From: Limosilactobacillus sp. WILCCON 0051
Lineage (GTDB): Bacteria > Bacillota > Bacilli > Lactobacillales > Lactobacillaceae
Length of the DNA: 64,000 nt
Direction of reading: 5' to 3'
Assembly (NCBI RefSeq): GCF_039955095.1
Contig: NZ_CP154878.1
Location: forward strand, 1,364,001-1,428,000
Made by a program: the position numbers and the translations under genes. Under the pieces are notes generated by a model. It was not told where the DNA came from and searched no databases. It saw nothing but the letters and a program-made list of their open reading frames with translations. Positions 39,301 to 47,035 of this stretch are shown piece by piece; within the stretch, counting starts at the first letter, position 1, and each line of letters starts with the position of its first letter.

Positions 39301-39785
39301 TGCGTATCAGCAGCGCTTTGACTGTTGGCTTCACTAGCTGCCTGCGAATCTTTGCTTACAATAGCTGCTGCATCGCTGGCAACTGAGCTGGATGCCGACT
39401 GACTGCTGCTTTCACTGGCATTGGCAGATGAAGCTTGATTGTCTGAAGCAGCGCTGGCCGATGCTGGTGAATCAGAAACTGCCATGCTAGAAGCAGACTC
39501 GGCGCTTACCGGTGTAGCACTGCTTGTAGACACGGCTGCACTGCTATTAGATGCTGAAGCTGTTTCGCTGGCGGTTGAATTGGCGTCCTGTTGCACAACT
39601 TGTTCAGTTTTAGCAGATGCATCTGGTTCAGTGGTTGCAGCTTGTGCCGTTGTGCCGCTGCCTAAATAAAAACCAGCCGCAACCGCTACTGAAACGACTC
39701 CAACGCTCAGTTTACGCAGTGCGAACCGTTGAAAATGCTCATTAGATTTGCTTTCCCTTACATAATTATTATTTTTCCCAACCAT
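33339..39785 (-). CDS. YSIRK/LPQTG mucin-binding repeat adhesin 1
   Basis: 2148 residues from ATG 39785 (AAGGGAG upstream, MVGKNN start shared with YSIRK proteins); the frame is open to 39833. The YSIRK-type signal reads HFQRFALRKLSVGVVSVAVAAG, followed by an Ala/Ser-rich stretch to about 200. A globular N-terminal domain (about 210-450) precedes eight or so MucBP/Mub-type repeats. Repeat hallmarks are DETxxKxLDxQTVHLTGKTGE, EKQGYVLD and TETIHYVYxDG with variants. The C-terminus has LPQTGN (starts about 2111), a hydrophobic span and KKKRHEN, so it is attached to the wall by sortase A. Likely role: adhesion to host mucus. It lies divergent to a possible ncRNA. Confidence 0.93.
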   Translation of the reverse strand: MVGKNNNYVRESKSNEHFQRFALRKLSVGVVSVAVAAGFYLGSGTTAQAATTEPDASAKTEQVVQQDANSTASETASASNSSAAVSTSSATPVSAESASSMAVSDSPASASAASDNQASSANASESSSQSASSSVASDAAAIVSKDSQAASEANSQSAADTQTAQLPTSAANANESQAANILSAQVVQQAANQQAPAGFTVTDPTYPAGMYQDTDASHYTYWWAQSSDGEYNLVLSTDRNGDGKVYVFLLGRNNNVLDQYTVDKNKSTEVATDDEGDFGTVYNDGQSGVFVSSDGTWKSKFNVFDPNAGEDNGNYGSISFMIPQVETQTTTYVDSKDKTISDSIVQKGLDGQIYTTQGGKVLGGYFAKEPSNANGYMSPFGKQGATYTKNWHDGLKATFTETDTKTGLMHVVVKYHYFLGGWQTVKEFDLAPGQSKKVDYDFYKSVTIHSIYIPQTINIQYVYEKLGNLIIDSDSKAFPAEDKTTTQYPNDENDSTKAGNVTILKVPGFTPTINGKTVTNYTFNPADYVSDLSKDINVVYVADTQEAAINFYDETDQKQLDDQTIHLTGKTGEKVDRTQADKTLTELEKQGYVLDKENTKLGFPTDVAYDNDDAVPQEFTIYLKHDTQDVSDTDKEAKTTATRTINVTTPDGKTNSVKQEVNYKRTATKDLVNGHITYGQWQADGASAWEEYTPTPQKGYTTLIDGAAGTKVVQKTPAFKDDKPVNETVNVTYQADAQEAAINFYDETDHKLLDKQTVHLTGKTGEKVDRTQADKTLAELEKQGYVLDEDNTKLGFPADVAYDNDDAKPQEFTIYLEHGTTHTSATDEKANQKTVTETIHYVYKDGIKAGSTAAEDHTDSVTFKRGYTTDNVTHKIVSYDPWTVDGKQADNKTFDAVKSPAIAGYTADVAQVDATTVTPDSENIVKTVNYTADSQEAAINFYDETGRKLLDNQTIHLTGKTGEKVDRTKADQTLAELKNQGYVLDEEKTKLSFPANAVYDNDDAKPQEFTIYLEHGTTHTDATDKNAEQKIVTETIHYVYENNQTAKPDYTSAVDFKRGYTTDNVTGKVVSYDPWTVSSKKFGVVKSPAIEGYTPNHSQIDEITVTPDSKDVVKTVVYVGNAQEAQAIFYDETAGKEIDNTREIATGKTDETISFAKDPNEVVKELEAKGYVFDKDNANNNVFVAGTAYDKNSEVHQYFKYYLKHGHAAVTPDQDSQNGQTTVTQTIKYEYADGTATGLADNVQTLTFKRTGDKDLVTRKVTWPDWSTVAGQQTSAVTSPDLKGYTADTSEIPAVTYHAGDSDVTYVVKYSADAQRAVIEYIDGETGKDLQEPDTVDGHTNETIPYSTAATIKKYEDQGYELFKDNFPAGEKFDNDDANDQNYTVVFKHHRENVDPNHSSADGTKGTKTLTETVHYKYANGTTAAEDQTAQVTFTRNGVLDDVTGIVAWGKWNEASQSYKALTSPTIAGYTPSETVVKRSSNSDAEQGPTLTVIYTADAQKVHVQYIDGETDQLLRQDDLDGYTDETIPYSTAATIKKYEDQGYELFKDNFPAGEKFDNDDANDQNYTVVFKHHRENVDPNHSSADGTKGTKTLTETVHYKYADGTTAAEDQTAQVTFTRNGVLDDVTGIVAWGKWNEASQSYKALTSPTIAGYTPSETVVKRSSNSDAEQGPTLTVVYTADAQKVHVQYIDDTTGKTLRQDDLHGYTDETIPYSTAEGIKKFEGDGYVLVSDGFKPGTKFGVGTPTYEVHFKHGTTHTSATDENADQKTVTETIHYVDENNQTVQPDYTAAVTFKRGYTTDNVTGKVVSYDPWTLDGKQADSKTFAAVTSPVVEGYTPNHQQINEFTVTPDSKDIVKTVVYVGDPQEAQAIFYDETTGKEISNTREFATGKTDETISFTKDPNEVVKELEKQGYVFDKDNANNNVFVAGTTYDKNSEVHQYFKYYFTHATTIVTPDNPKTPADVLPDNPGKNYPSGVAKDDLNKTITRTINITTPDGKTQTITQKAEFTRSATVDEVTGEVTYGPWSKNVVLESVDVPNIPGYVPSASVPEITVTPNDQDTTINITYKKLDSGKAADQGGNASNGGSTTGQAAQNGQSGQTQNNAGAQQLPQTGNANNEKGALGLAGAMFAAGLGLGFGSKKKRHEN
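34723..35826. repeat. 552-bp tandem duplication in adhesin 1
   Basis: Sequence at 34723-35218 recurs almost unchanged at 35275-35770 (period 552, 184 codons). For example GCTGTAAGGAATCG occurs at 34641, 35193 and 35745. The first unit at its left edge has diverged. Recent unequal recombination is the likely cause. Confidence 0.8.
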
Positions 39786-40041
39786 ATTGCTAAAACACTC
39801 CCTTAAATTTTGCATTATGGAAAATTTCGACATTATTTCGTCGTATAAAAATCAGTACTCACCGTTGTAATTGTTTCCCAACTAAATACAGCGAATTTCC
39901 CCTACACAATTCCCCCTTGCTTTCCCGAAGACCTTGTTGCCATCAAACCGTCTTTTGGCTTAATTCTTTTATGAAAATTTCTTAAATAGCCGAGCTGCAT
40001 TTTTAAGTGCTTACGCTATTTGCAAAATAAAAAAGAATCAA

Positions 40042-40269
40042 AACTTAGGAGTTATGAGTTATTAAAGAATGCAAAAATTTTTTTAAGGGATTGGCATATA
40101 TGTTAAGGAAATCATTGACTTATTGTTCAACAAACATTAAAGTTAAAAGTATAAAAGCAGTATCGTACGTAGGCTTGAGATTTATTGATATCGTTTTGCC
40201 AAAGATTTCATTTAATTTCAGCTTTATGTGCATACATGCCTAGAAAATGGGGTTCGTAACTCCTAAGTT
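40042..40269. repeat. Inverted repeat pair AACTTAGGAGTTAYGA upstream of adhesin 1
   Basis: AACTTAGGAGTTATGA at 40042-40057 recurs inverted at 40254-40269 with one mismatch (C for T). The 196-base interior contains a promoter-like TTGACT-17-TAAAGT. It could be a recombination or protein-binding site; no data here prove either. Confidence 0.4.
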
Positions 40270-40475
40270 ATGAGTCACCCCACCTCAACGCATCAACGCA
40301 GTTTAAGCCGCTAAATCCCCATTTTTGTGGTGACATAGCAAAGATGCCGTTGCCCGACATAAATTACCAAGTTTGACTTTTGTCATTTACTCGTTCGCGG
40401 CGACGAGGCTTGGTTCCCTTGAAATCCCAGGTGAAACGAGACATTTTTGCCCCGTCTCGCCTTTTTTATTTTTCG
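40150..40475 (+). ncRNA. Candidate structured non-coding RNA between the two adhesin genes
   Basis: The 0.9 kb between the adhesins (39786-40694) holds no gene. On the plus strand a promoter TTGACT (40115-40120) and TAAAGT (40138-40143) with 17-base spacing precedes several stems: GGGGT/ACCCC (40249-40281) and a three-way junction. The junction's closing stem is ACCAAG/CTTGGT (40366-40414); it holds TGAC-TTTT-GTCA and CTCGT-8-ACGAG. A strong terminator ends it at 40437-40474. No ribosome binding site and ORF combination lies inside, and no plus-strand gene follows. I cannot match it to 6S, tmRNA, RNase P or SRP RNA. Confidence 0.45.
40437..40474 (+). terminator. Terminator of the candidate ncRNA
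   Basis: CGAGAC pairs with GTCTCG around an 11-base loop, followed by CCTTTTTTATTTTT. It faces away from both adhesin genes. Confidence 0.65.
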
Positions 40476-40644
40476 TAAAGTTTTAAAAGCGGTAAAAGGT
40501 TAAACTATATGCATTTAAAATTTGTAAAAAAGCATTTCGCTATGAACACTAAATTGTGCATATAGTAATTAATCTGTTTTATTGAAAACGAAAACATGCC
40601 GAATAGCAGCTGCTACTCGACATGTAAACGCTTTAAATTTAGTG

Positions 40645-40690
40645 AAAAACAAAACGGAACATTCCAGTTTTCTGGATGCTCCGTTTTTTC
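40645..40690. terminator. Terminator of adhesin 2
   Basis: AAACGGAACATTCCAG pairs with CTGGATGCTCCGTTT. T runs occur on both strands, the minus one (TTTTGTTTTT) serving adhesin 2. A second, imperfect ACATGCCGA/TCGACATGT hairpin lies beside it at 40594-40625. Confidence 0.7.
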
Positions 40691-40694
40691 GTAA

Positions 40695-43600
40695 TTAATT
40701 ATGACGACGTTTCTTCAGACCAAACATTGCCATTATTGTACTTAGACTAGTTAAGCCCAGTCCCATGGCTGCTTTTGTTTGGTTATTATCGTTACCGGTT
40801 TGTGGCAGGGTTGACTCTTTTTCAGAATCAGCAGCTGCTGACCGTTCAGCTGTCACTGAATTACTTACTGTTGCCTGTTGCTTAGAATTGCCTGGCATAG
40901 TAGAAATCGACTGATCGCGAGGCGTTGACGTTGCCAAATGTTTTGAATCGTTTGGCACAATCGAATCATTTGGTTGATCAGGCGCCGTCGGTATTGTCGG
41001 TTGTTTTGAATTATCAGACTGATTTGGCGTTCTCGACTGCCCCGAATTATTTGGTACAGCAGGATTCTTAGGCTGCGCCGGAATAACTGGCATGACCGGT
41101 TTTTGACGTTTTTTTACATACATTACGGGTGTGTCTTCACCAGGACCTTTTGGCGTAATTGAATCGCCTGGCTGCTTATCTTTTGGTTTCCAGCCATCAA
41201 TGCTTGGCACGGTTGGATTCAAAATCTTGGTTGGATCATTTGGATTGGTCTTGTACGTTGGCGTGTCTGCACCTGGAATTGACTTGCCATTCGAATCCAC
41301 TGGAATCAGCTTACCATTTGGCGCGTAGGTCACCGTCTCTTTCACGTTTGGCTTGTCGACCGTTGCCGTCAGACCACCAGCTGTCTTTTTATCAGCGTGG
41401 TAGCCATTAATGACTGATGTGTCTTCCGTACCAAAAGTCTTTGTACCAACCCAGCCGGTAGTTTTGATTACTTTATTAGTTACCTGGTCAATCGTATCCG
41501 TCTTACTGAAAGCATGCTTTTCAGTTTGAACCTTGTCAGCAGGAGTGTCGCTGCCCGCACCCGTGTAGTGGATGGTTTGGGTAGCGTCCTTGTAGCTTAC
41601 CTTTTCTTTAGTTGCATGCTTTAAATGAACGACGAAATCATTGCCTTCCTTGGCATAGGTCTGCGTTCCATCAGTGAAGTTACTAGAAACCAGTTCGTAG
41701 CCATGGTCTTCGTAGTCTTTAATCTTGTCTTTAGTAGTGTAGCTGATCTTAGAACCAACTGTACCCTTTGCAAGATTTTCACTGCTTAGTTCCTTGCCAG
41801 TTGTGTCGTCAATGTACTTGATTGTGCCAGAAACGACTTGAATATATGATACCTTCGTGTCTTCACTCGGATCTTTTGGCGTAATTGAATCGCCTGGCTG
41901 ATTATCTTTTGGCTGCCAGTTATCAATGCTTGGCACGGTTGGATTCAAAATCTTGGTTGGATCATTTGGATTGGTCTTGTAGGTTGGCGTGTTCGCACCT
42001 GGAATTGGCGTACCATTTGGATCCACTGGAATCAGCTTGCCATTTGGCGCGTAGGTCACCGTCTCTTTTACGTTTGGATTGTCGACCGTTGCCGTCAGAC
42101 CACCAGCAACTTTCTTGTCAGCATGGTAGCCATTAATAACTGGCGTATTCACCGTGTTAAACGTCTTAGTACTCCATGGCGTTATCGTAAGAATCTTACC
42201 AGTAACCTTATCAAGCGTAATAGTCCGCGTGAAGGCATCCTTTTGCCGCACAATATTGTCAGCTGGCGTCTTGTCGCCGGCACCAATGTAATGAATCGTT
42301 TGGCTGGCATCCTTGGCCAGATTCTTATGATCGACTTCCGTTGGGTAAACTGGGCTATTCGGATCGTTAGGATTGATTGATTGGCCCGGTGTTACCGGAT
42401 TAGGGTCGTTAGGCGTGATGGTTTGCGTCTTGTGCTTTAAGTGAACCACGAAGTCATTACCAGTCTTTTTGTAGACCTGACTGCCATCAGTAAAGTCGCT
42501 GGATACCAGTTCGTAGCCTTGATCTTCGTAGTCTTTAATCTTGTCTTTAGTAGAGTAGTTGATCTTGGAACCAACTTTACCCTTTTCAAGATTTTCACTG
42601 CTTAGTTCCTTGCCAGTTGTGTCGTCAATGTACTTGATCTTGCCGGAAACCGGGTTGTTGCTGTAGGTTACCTTAACTGTCTTGTTGCCTTGATCTGGCG
42701 TAACGACCAGTGATGAAACGTTTGCAATATCAACCTTGTCATAGCCTACTGAGCTTGGATCGGCTGACTTAACAGCTTCTAAAGTCTTATTAATTGGCAT
42801 CCAGGCACGATTTGCACTTTCGGTGTCAACCTTGCCATCATTGTTGGTGTCGTAGCCCAGGATCTTGCCGGTTACCTTGTCAACGATCGCAGTCCGCGTA
42901 AATTCAGCAGTTTGAACGTACGAGCTGGTACCGTCTGGAGCACCGTTAACCTTATTGCCGTCTTCATCGACATAGTTAATTATCCGCTTTACCGTAGCAG
43001 TCAAGTCATTCTTGGCAACGCCATCTGGATATTTGGCATCGCCTTTAGGATTGATTGGCTGGCCTGGCGTAGCTGGATCATCTGGCGTAACTGACTTCGT
43101 GGCATGCTTTAGATGAACTTCGAAATTGTTGCCTTCCTTGGCATAGGTTTGTTTTCCATCAGTAAAGTCGCTGGATACCAATTCGTAGCCATGGTCTTCG
43201 TAGTCTTTAATCTTGTCTTTAGTAGTGTAGTCGATTTTAGAACCAACTGCACCCTTTTTAAGATTTTCACTGCTTAGTTTCTTGCCCGTCGTGTCGTCAA
43301 TGTACTTGATCGTGCCAGAGACAACTTGAATATATGGTACTGGCATGTCCTGGGTTGGGTCTTTTGGCGTAATTGAATCGCCTGGCTGATTGTCTTTTGG
43401 TTTCCAGCCATCAATGCTTGGCACGGTTGGATTCAAGACTTTGGTTGGATCGGTTGGATCATTCTTGTAGGTCGGCGTGTCCGCACCTGGAATTGGCGTA
43501 CCGTTTTCATCTACCGGAATCAGCTTACCAACCTTTTTATAAATAAATGTAGCCGTTTGGTCGCTATTACCAAACTTGCCGCTGGTGTTGTCCTGATTTA

Positions 43601-45884
43601 CTAAAACATAGCCAGGGATTACCTTGGCATCCTTAGTTACGTCAAAGCCATCGCCATTTTTGTACGAGCTGCCCTTAGGAACACTTGGTGACAGTTCATT
43701 ACCAGATTCATCTACAAATTTCTCTGTTAGGCTGTACCGATTCTGGATGTACACAACTTCATACGCGCGGTTAAGTGATGAATCATTAGGTAATACCTTT
43801 TCTCCACCAACGCTGGCCTTATCTGCCGTGTAGCCCTCAACTGCTGGCGTTTTAATCGTGCCGTACGTTTTGTCATTTGCATCCCAAGCTGTACCGGTAG
43901 CTTTGCCATTGCCGTCATAGTTTACGGTCCCAGTAAATTTAACCGTTGCTTGATCGGCACTCAAACCTTCCATGAGGCTGTCTGTAGTAGTTGTGGCTTG
44001 GTAAGTCTTGTGGCCTTGATCGTCATAATCGGTCTCTTCAATCCGCCATTGCCACTTGCCATCTTGGTATACCGGCGTCTTAGTGATTTCTTTGACCAGC
44101 TTAGTCTTTTCTTGATCGTTATAAAACTTATAAGTGACGCTTTCTGTACCTTGTTGACGAACCTCGCTCTTTTGATAGTAGTAATTAATAACGTTCAAGC
44201 AGTCTTGATATGTATTATCGTGTTTTTTGTCTTTTTCGTTATCTTTTAAGTTATTACCAGTCTGCTTAACTAATTTCCAAGTTGTACCATCCTGGTCAGT
44301 AATCTCTTGTGGTGCCGAGTAATCAAAAGCATCCTGTTTGCCATCTTGGTCTTGATCAGTATTTTGAAGACCATATGACTTGCCAATAAAGTTATGGGCA
44401 GTTTTGGTGTCTTTTAGCTTAATCGTAGTTGGATTACCATTTTCATCAAGCTCATAGTAATTGACGGTTAAAGTCTTCAAATAAGCTACCGTATCCAAAA
44501 CGGCTGGCGCAACCTTGCTGCCTTCAGCCATTTCACCTTTGACGGAATGACCTGCCGTTGCTATCGAAAGATCAAATCCTTCTTTTGGGACATCTAATTC
44601 AAGCAGAGCAACTACCTCATTGGCATTATTAAATTTAGCCTCATGATCACTGATGTCATTATACGTCCGCGTGATAGCTAAATAACCATCATTAGTTTTT
44701 TGATAGGCCAAGGTCGAAGAATTATCAACCAGGACTCTATGAACTGCATTCTCACTAATCTCAATCGCTTCATTATTGTCAAGATCGGTAAAACCTTCAT
44801 GGATCTTCAATGCAGTTGCCACGATATCACCATTCTTAATCGCTTCAGCAACTGTTTCTTTCAAAGTGCCATCTTGATTAACGAAATTATCAATATTAAC
44901 TTCTTTGAAAAATTGAAGATGTGTATTGGCGAAATTGCCTCGTTTAGCTACCTGCCAGCCAGAACCAACATTAAACAAAGGATTGCCGCCGCCATCAAGC
45001 AGACCTTTTATCCCAAATGCCAGCAAGGCCTGCTCATTTGCATAGTTAACCGATTCCAGCGTCCATTTGACATCGTAGTGCTCAATCGCGCCCGTTATTT
45101 GGTTGTATTTTTGGACGGCATTGCGCGCGTAGAAATATGTATTCGGGCCAAAATCACTAACTTTAATCAGATGAGCATGACCTTTTGAATTATGTCCAGG
45201 ATACGATGAATTAAGCTGCTTTTGGTTCCCTAAAGAGTCATCATCCTGCAAAGTGCTGATGTCAACTTCTTTACCATTGACATACAGATGCAGATCTTGG
45301 TTATGCATTAGATTAGGCGTATCACTATATTCTTGATCGTAGTCAGTTAATTTAGTTGGATCAACAAACTTACCACCGCTTAAATCAGTACCACCTTGCG
45401 CAAAATCAACCGAATGAGTCTTATCATAATTCTTGAGTGAAGCACCCTTAGTATCAGGCCAGTACGCTCCTGACTCATCGCTAATTGGATTACTGTCGCT
45501 GTTGCCAGTCACCGCTGATTGACTACGCGTAAAAGTCGTCTGAACTCCATTAACGTCATGATCAGTCTGTTCTTCACTTGCCGCAGCCGTTGCCGGAGCC
45601 GCTGAAGTTGCAGCCGCCTGCGAGTCAGTAGTTGCTGACGTATCTTGGCTGCTCTTCAAAACATATGTATTGCCCGAAGCAGCTGATTCCCCAGTGCTGC
45701 TGACACCATTTTCTGCAGAGTCGGCAGGTACGGACTGGGTGTCGGCATAGACAGAGCCTTGTGCGATAATCGCCGTTCCCAGCAAAACTGAAGCAACCCC
45801 AATGCTTAGTTTGCGCAGCCCCCAATGCTGGCGCTGATTAAAGCATTTTTTAATCAACTGCTGATAATTATTTTTCGAAACCAA
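40695..45884 (-). CDS. YSIRK/LPQTG MucBP-repeat adhesin 2
   Basis: 1729 residues. It starts at a TTG (45884) preceded by AAGGATAGTG, the same spacing and leader form as adhesin 1. The YSIRK-type signal is HWGLRKLSIGVASVLLG. After an Ala/Ser/Thr-rich stretch comes a globular domain (about 130-560) that I do not recognise. MucBP-like repeats follow, marked by KYIDDTTGKELSSENL, KDYEDHGYELVSSDF and VDEDGNKVNG. A Pro/Asn-rich wall-spanning tail ends in LPQTGN (about 1693), a hydrophobic segment and KKRRHN. Sortase-anchored surface protein, likely a mucus or host ligand binder. Confidence 0.92.
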   Translation of the reverse strand: MVSKNNYQQLIKKCFNQRQHWGLRKLSIGVASVLLGTAIIAQGSVYADTQSVPADSAENGVSSTGESAASGNTYVLKSSQDTSATTDSQAAATSAAPATAAASEEQTDHDVNGVQTTFTRSQSAVTGNSDSNPISDESGAYWPDTKGASLKNYDKTHSVDFAQGGTDLSGGKFVDPTKLTDYDQEYSDTPNLMHNQDLHLYVNGKEVDISTLQDDDSLGNQKQLNSSYPGHNSKGHAHLIKVSDFGPNTYFYARNAVQKYNQITGAIEHYDVKWTLESVNYANEQALLAFGIKGLLDGGGNPLFNVGSGWQVAKRGNFANTHLQFFKEVNIDNFVNQDGTLKETVAEAIKNGDIVATALKIHEGFTDLDNNEAIEISENAVHRVLVDNSSTLAYQKTNDGYLAITRTYNDISDHEAKFNNANEVVALLELDVPKEGFDLSIATAGHSVKGEMAEGSKVAPAVLDTVAYLKTLTVNYYELDENGNPTTIKLKDTKTAHNFIGKSYGLQNTDQDQDGKQDAFDYSAPQEITDQDGTTWKLVKQTGNNLKDNEKDKKHDNTYQDCLNVINYYYQKSEVRQQGTESVTYKFYNDQEKTKLVKEITKTPVYQDGKWQWRIEETDYDDQGHKTYQATTTTDSLMEGLSADQATVKFTGTVNYDGNGKATGTAWDANDKTYGTIKTPAVEGYTADKASVGGEKVLPNDSSLNRAYEVVYIQNRYSLTEKFVDESGNELSPSVPKGSSYKNGDGFDVTKDAKVIPGYVLVNQDNTSGKFGNSDQTATFIYKKVGKLIPVDENGTPIPGADTPTYKNDPTDPTKVLNPTVPSIDGWKPKDNQPGDSITPKDPTQDMPVPYIQVVSGTIKYIDDTTGKKLSSENLKKGAVGSKIDYTTKDKIKDYEDHGYELVSSDFTDGKQTYAKEGNNFEVHLKHATKSVTPDDPATPGQPINPKGDAKYPDGVAKNDLTATVKRIINYVDEDGNKVNGAPDGTSSYVQTAEFTRTAIVDKVTGKILGYDTNNDGKVDTESANRAWMPINKTLEAVKSADPSSVGYDKVDIANVSSLVVTPDQGNKTVKVTYSNNPVSGKIKYIDDTTGKELSSENLEKGKVGSKINYSTKDKIKDYEDQGYELVSSDFTDGSQVYKKTGNDFVVHLKHKTQTITPNDPNPVTPGQSINPNDPNSPVYPTEVDHKNLAKDASQTIHYIGAGDKTPADNIVRQKDAFTRTITLDKVTGKILTITPWSTKTFNTVNTPVINGYHADKKVAGGLTATVDNPNVKETVTYAPNGKLIPVDPNGTPIPGANTPTYKTNPNDPTKILNPTVPSIDNWQPKDNQPGDSITPKDPSEDTKVSYIQVVSGTIKYIDDTTGKELSSENLAKGTVGSKISYTTKDKIKDYEDHGYELVSSNFTDGTQTYAKEGNDFVVHLKHATKEKVSYKDATQTIHYTGAGSDTPADKVQTEKHAFSKTDTIDQVTNKVIKTTGWVGTKTFGTEDTSVINGYHADKKTAGGLTATVDKPNVKETVTYAPNGKLIPVDSNGKSIPGADTPTYKTNPNDPTKILNPTVPSIDGWKPKDKQPGDSITPKGPGEDTPVMYVKKRQKPVMPVIPAQPKNPAVPNNSGQSRTPNQSDNSKQPTIPTAPDQPNDSIVPNDSKHLATSTPRDQSISTMPGNSKQQATVSNSVTAERSAAADSEKESTLPQTGNDNNQTKAAMGLGLTSLSTIMAMFGLKKRRHN

Positions 45885-46248
45885 TTAAAAACACTATCCT
45901 TTAAATCAAAAATTCTCCATGATCAGCTGCCTCTGTAATCCCAGTACACAAATCATCATTATAGAAACAGTTAATCAATTAAATATTATCACTGTTTACT
46001 TTCTTCAACAATTGTAGTGTTAATGTTTACATTTATATTTAGTAAATATATCATCAATTTATGAAAACGTTTTTCTTTTTGTAATAATTATTTTTATATT
46101 CTTTTCATAATTAACATAACATGTTCAATTTTAATTAAAAAATATCCTTTAAGCAGATTAAAATAATTTAATCGCTGATATGATCATTTGCGTTCAAAAA
46201 TTTACCGAAAAACATTTTAACCATTCACTCGATAATTAGTTTTACATT
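45885..46248. other. AT-rich upstream region of adhesin 2
   Basis: 364 bases, very AT-rich, without ORF. Several TTGAYA/TATAAT-like sequences exist on the minus strand, so the adhesin promoter cannot be fixed by eye. I see no other structure. Confidence 0.3.
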
Positions 46249-46293
46249 ATAAAAGCCTGAGCCGTTTCATTGCTGCGACTCAGGCTTTTTTAT
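46249..46293. terminator. Terminator of the acetyltransferase gene
   Basis: AAAAGCCTGAG pairs with CTCAGGCTTTT around a 17-base loop, with T runs on both strands. Confidence 0.75.
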
Positions 46294-46306
46294 AAAATCT
46301 TATTTG

Positions 46307-46804
46307 CTAGTCAAATCTTTGCCCCATAATCACTAAATCCCGTTTTTGACCATCCAGTTCCGCAACGGCCGGCAAAAAGCCCCACTGTTCAAAACCGAAC
46401 TTTCTGAATAGACCCAGACTTGGCTGATTATGCCCAAAAATATAAGCGGCCAGCGCAGTCACGTTTAAACTGGGCAGCTGGGCAATCACAAACTGGATGG
46501 CCTGCGACCCCAAGCCTTGATGCCGCACGTTCTGATCAATATAGATACTGACCTCAGCCGTGTGTTCATAGGCTGGCCGCCCATAAAACGGCTCCAGTCC
46601 TACCCATCCCCAAATCTCATCGGCATCGTTTCTGATAACCCATAACGGATGGGTTGGCGTAAAACTGTGAAACCATGCCTCGCGATCTGAAGTCATCAAT
46701 GGTTCTAGATCCGCCGTGGCCAATCGTGAAGGAATAATCTGATTATAGATTTCAACAATCCGGCGCAGATCCTCATGCCTGGCCTTTTCAAAACGAATAC
46801 TCAA
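46307..46804 (-). CDS. GNAT N-acetyltransferase, phosphinothricin acetyltransferase-like
   Basis: About 165 residues from a TTG at 46804, which has GAGGTGA at 8-base spacing. The GTG at 46816 is in frame but poorly served. The sequence follows the phosphinothricin/methionine sulfoximine acetyltransferase pattern: ARHEDLRRIVEIYNQ at the start, HTAEVSIYIDQNVRHQGLGSQAI with the acetyl-CoA pyrophosphate loop, and a C-terminal GFEQWGFLPAVAEL. The natural substrate may be an amino acid analogue; resistance is not implied. It stands alone. Confidence 0.82.
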   Translation of the reverse strand: MSIRFEKARHEDLRRIVEIYNQIIPSRLATADLEPLMTSDREAWFHSFTPTHPLWVIRNDADEIWGWVGLEPFYGRPAYEHTAEVSIYIDQNVRHQGLGSQAIQFVIAQLPSLNVTALAAYIFGHNQPSLGLFRKFGFEQWGFLPAVAELDGQKRDLVIMGQRFD

Positions 46805-47035
46805 TTTGCTGCTCACCTCATTATTGTTTTTGCCAAATTATAGAAAAGCTTTCTTTTTTTAGCAAATTCGTCTCTGATCAGCCACTGGAAAGGTTTTCAA
46901 ATTAAAGTTCGGTTAGAAGTGGCATTTCGACGTTGTTTTTTCAAGTTCAGCATGTTAATGTAGCAATACACCGAATTTTAACAATCTTAAATTTATTATT
47001 GTTCGTGTTTAATTATATAAGGGAGAGAGAAAACT

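Noticed and set aside
40150..40475. tmRNA, RNase P RNA, 6S RNA or a T-box
   Set aside because: I find neither the tmRNA tag frame and 3' acceptor, nor the RNase P conserved core, nor the GGTGG T-box motif, and the fold does not look like the long 6S rod. The RNA is left unnamed.
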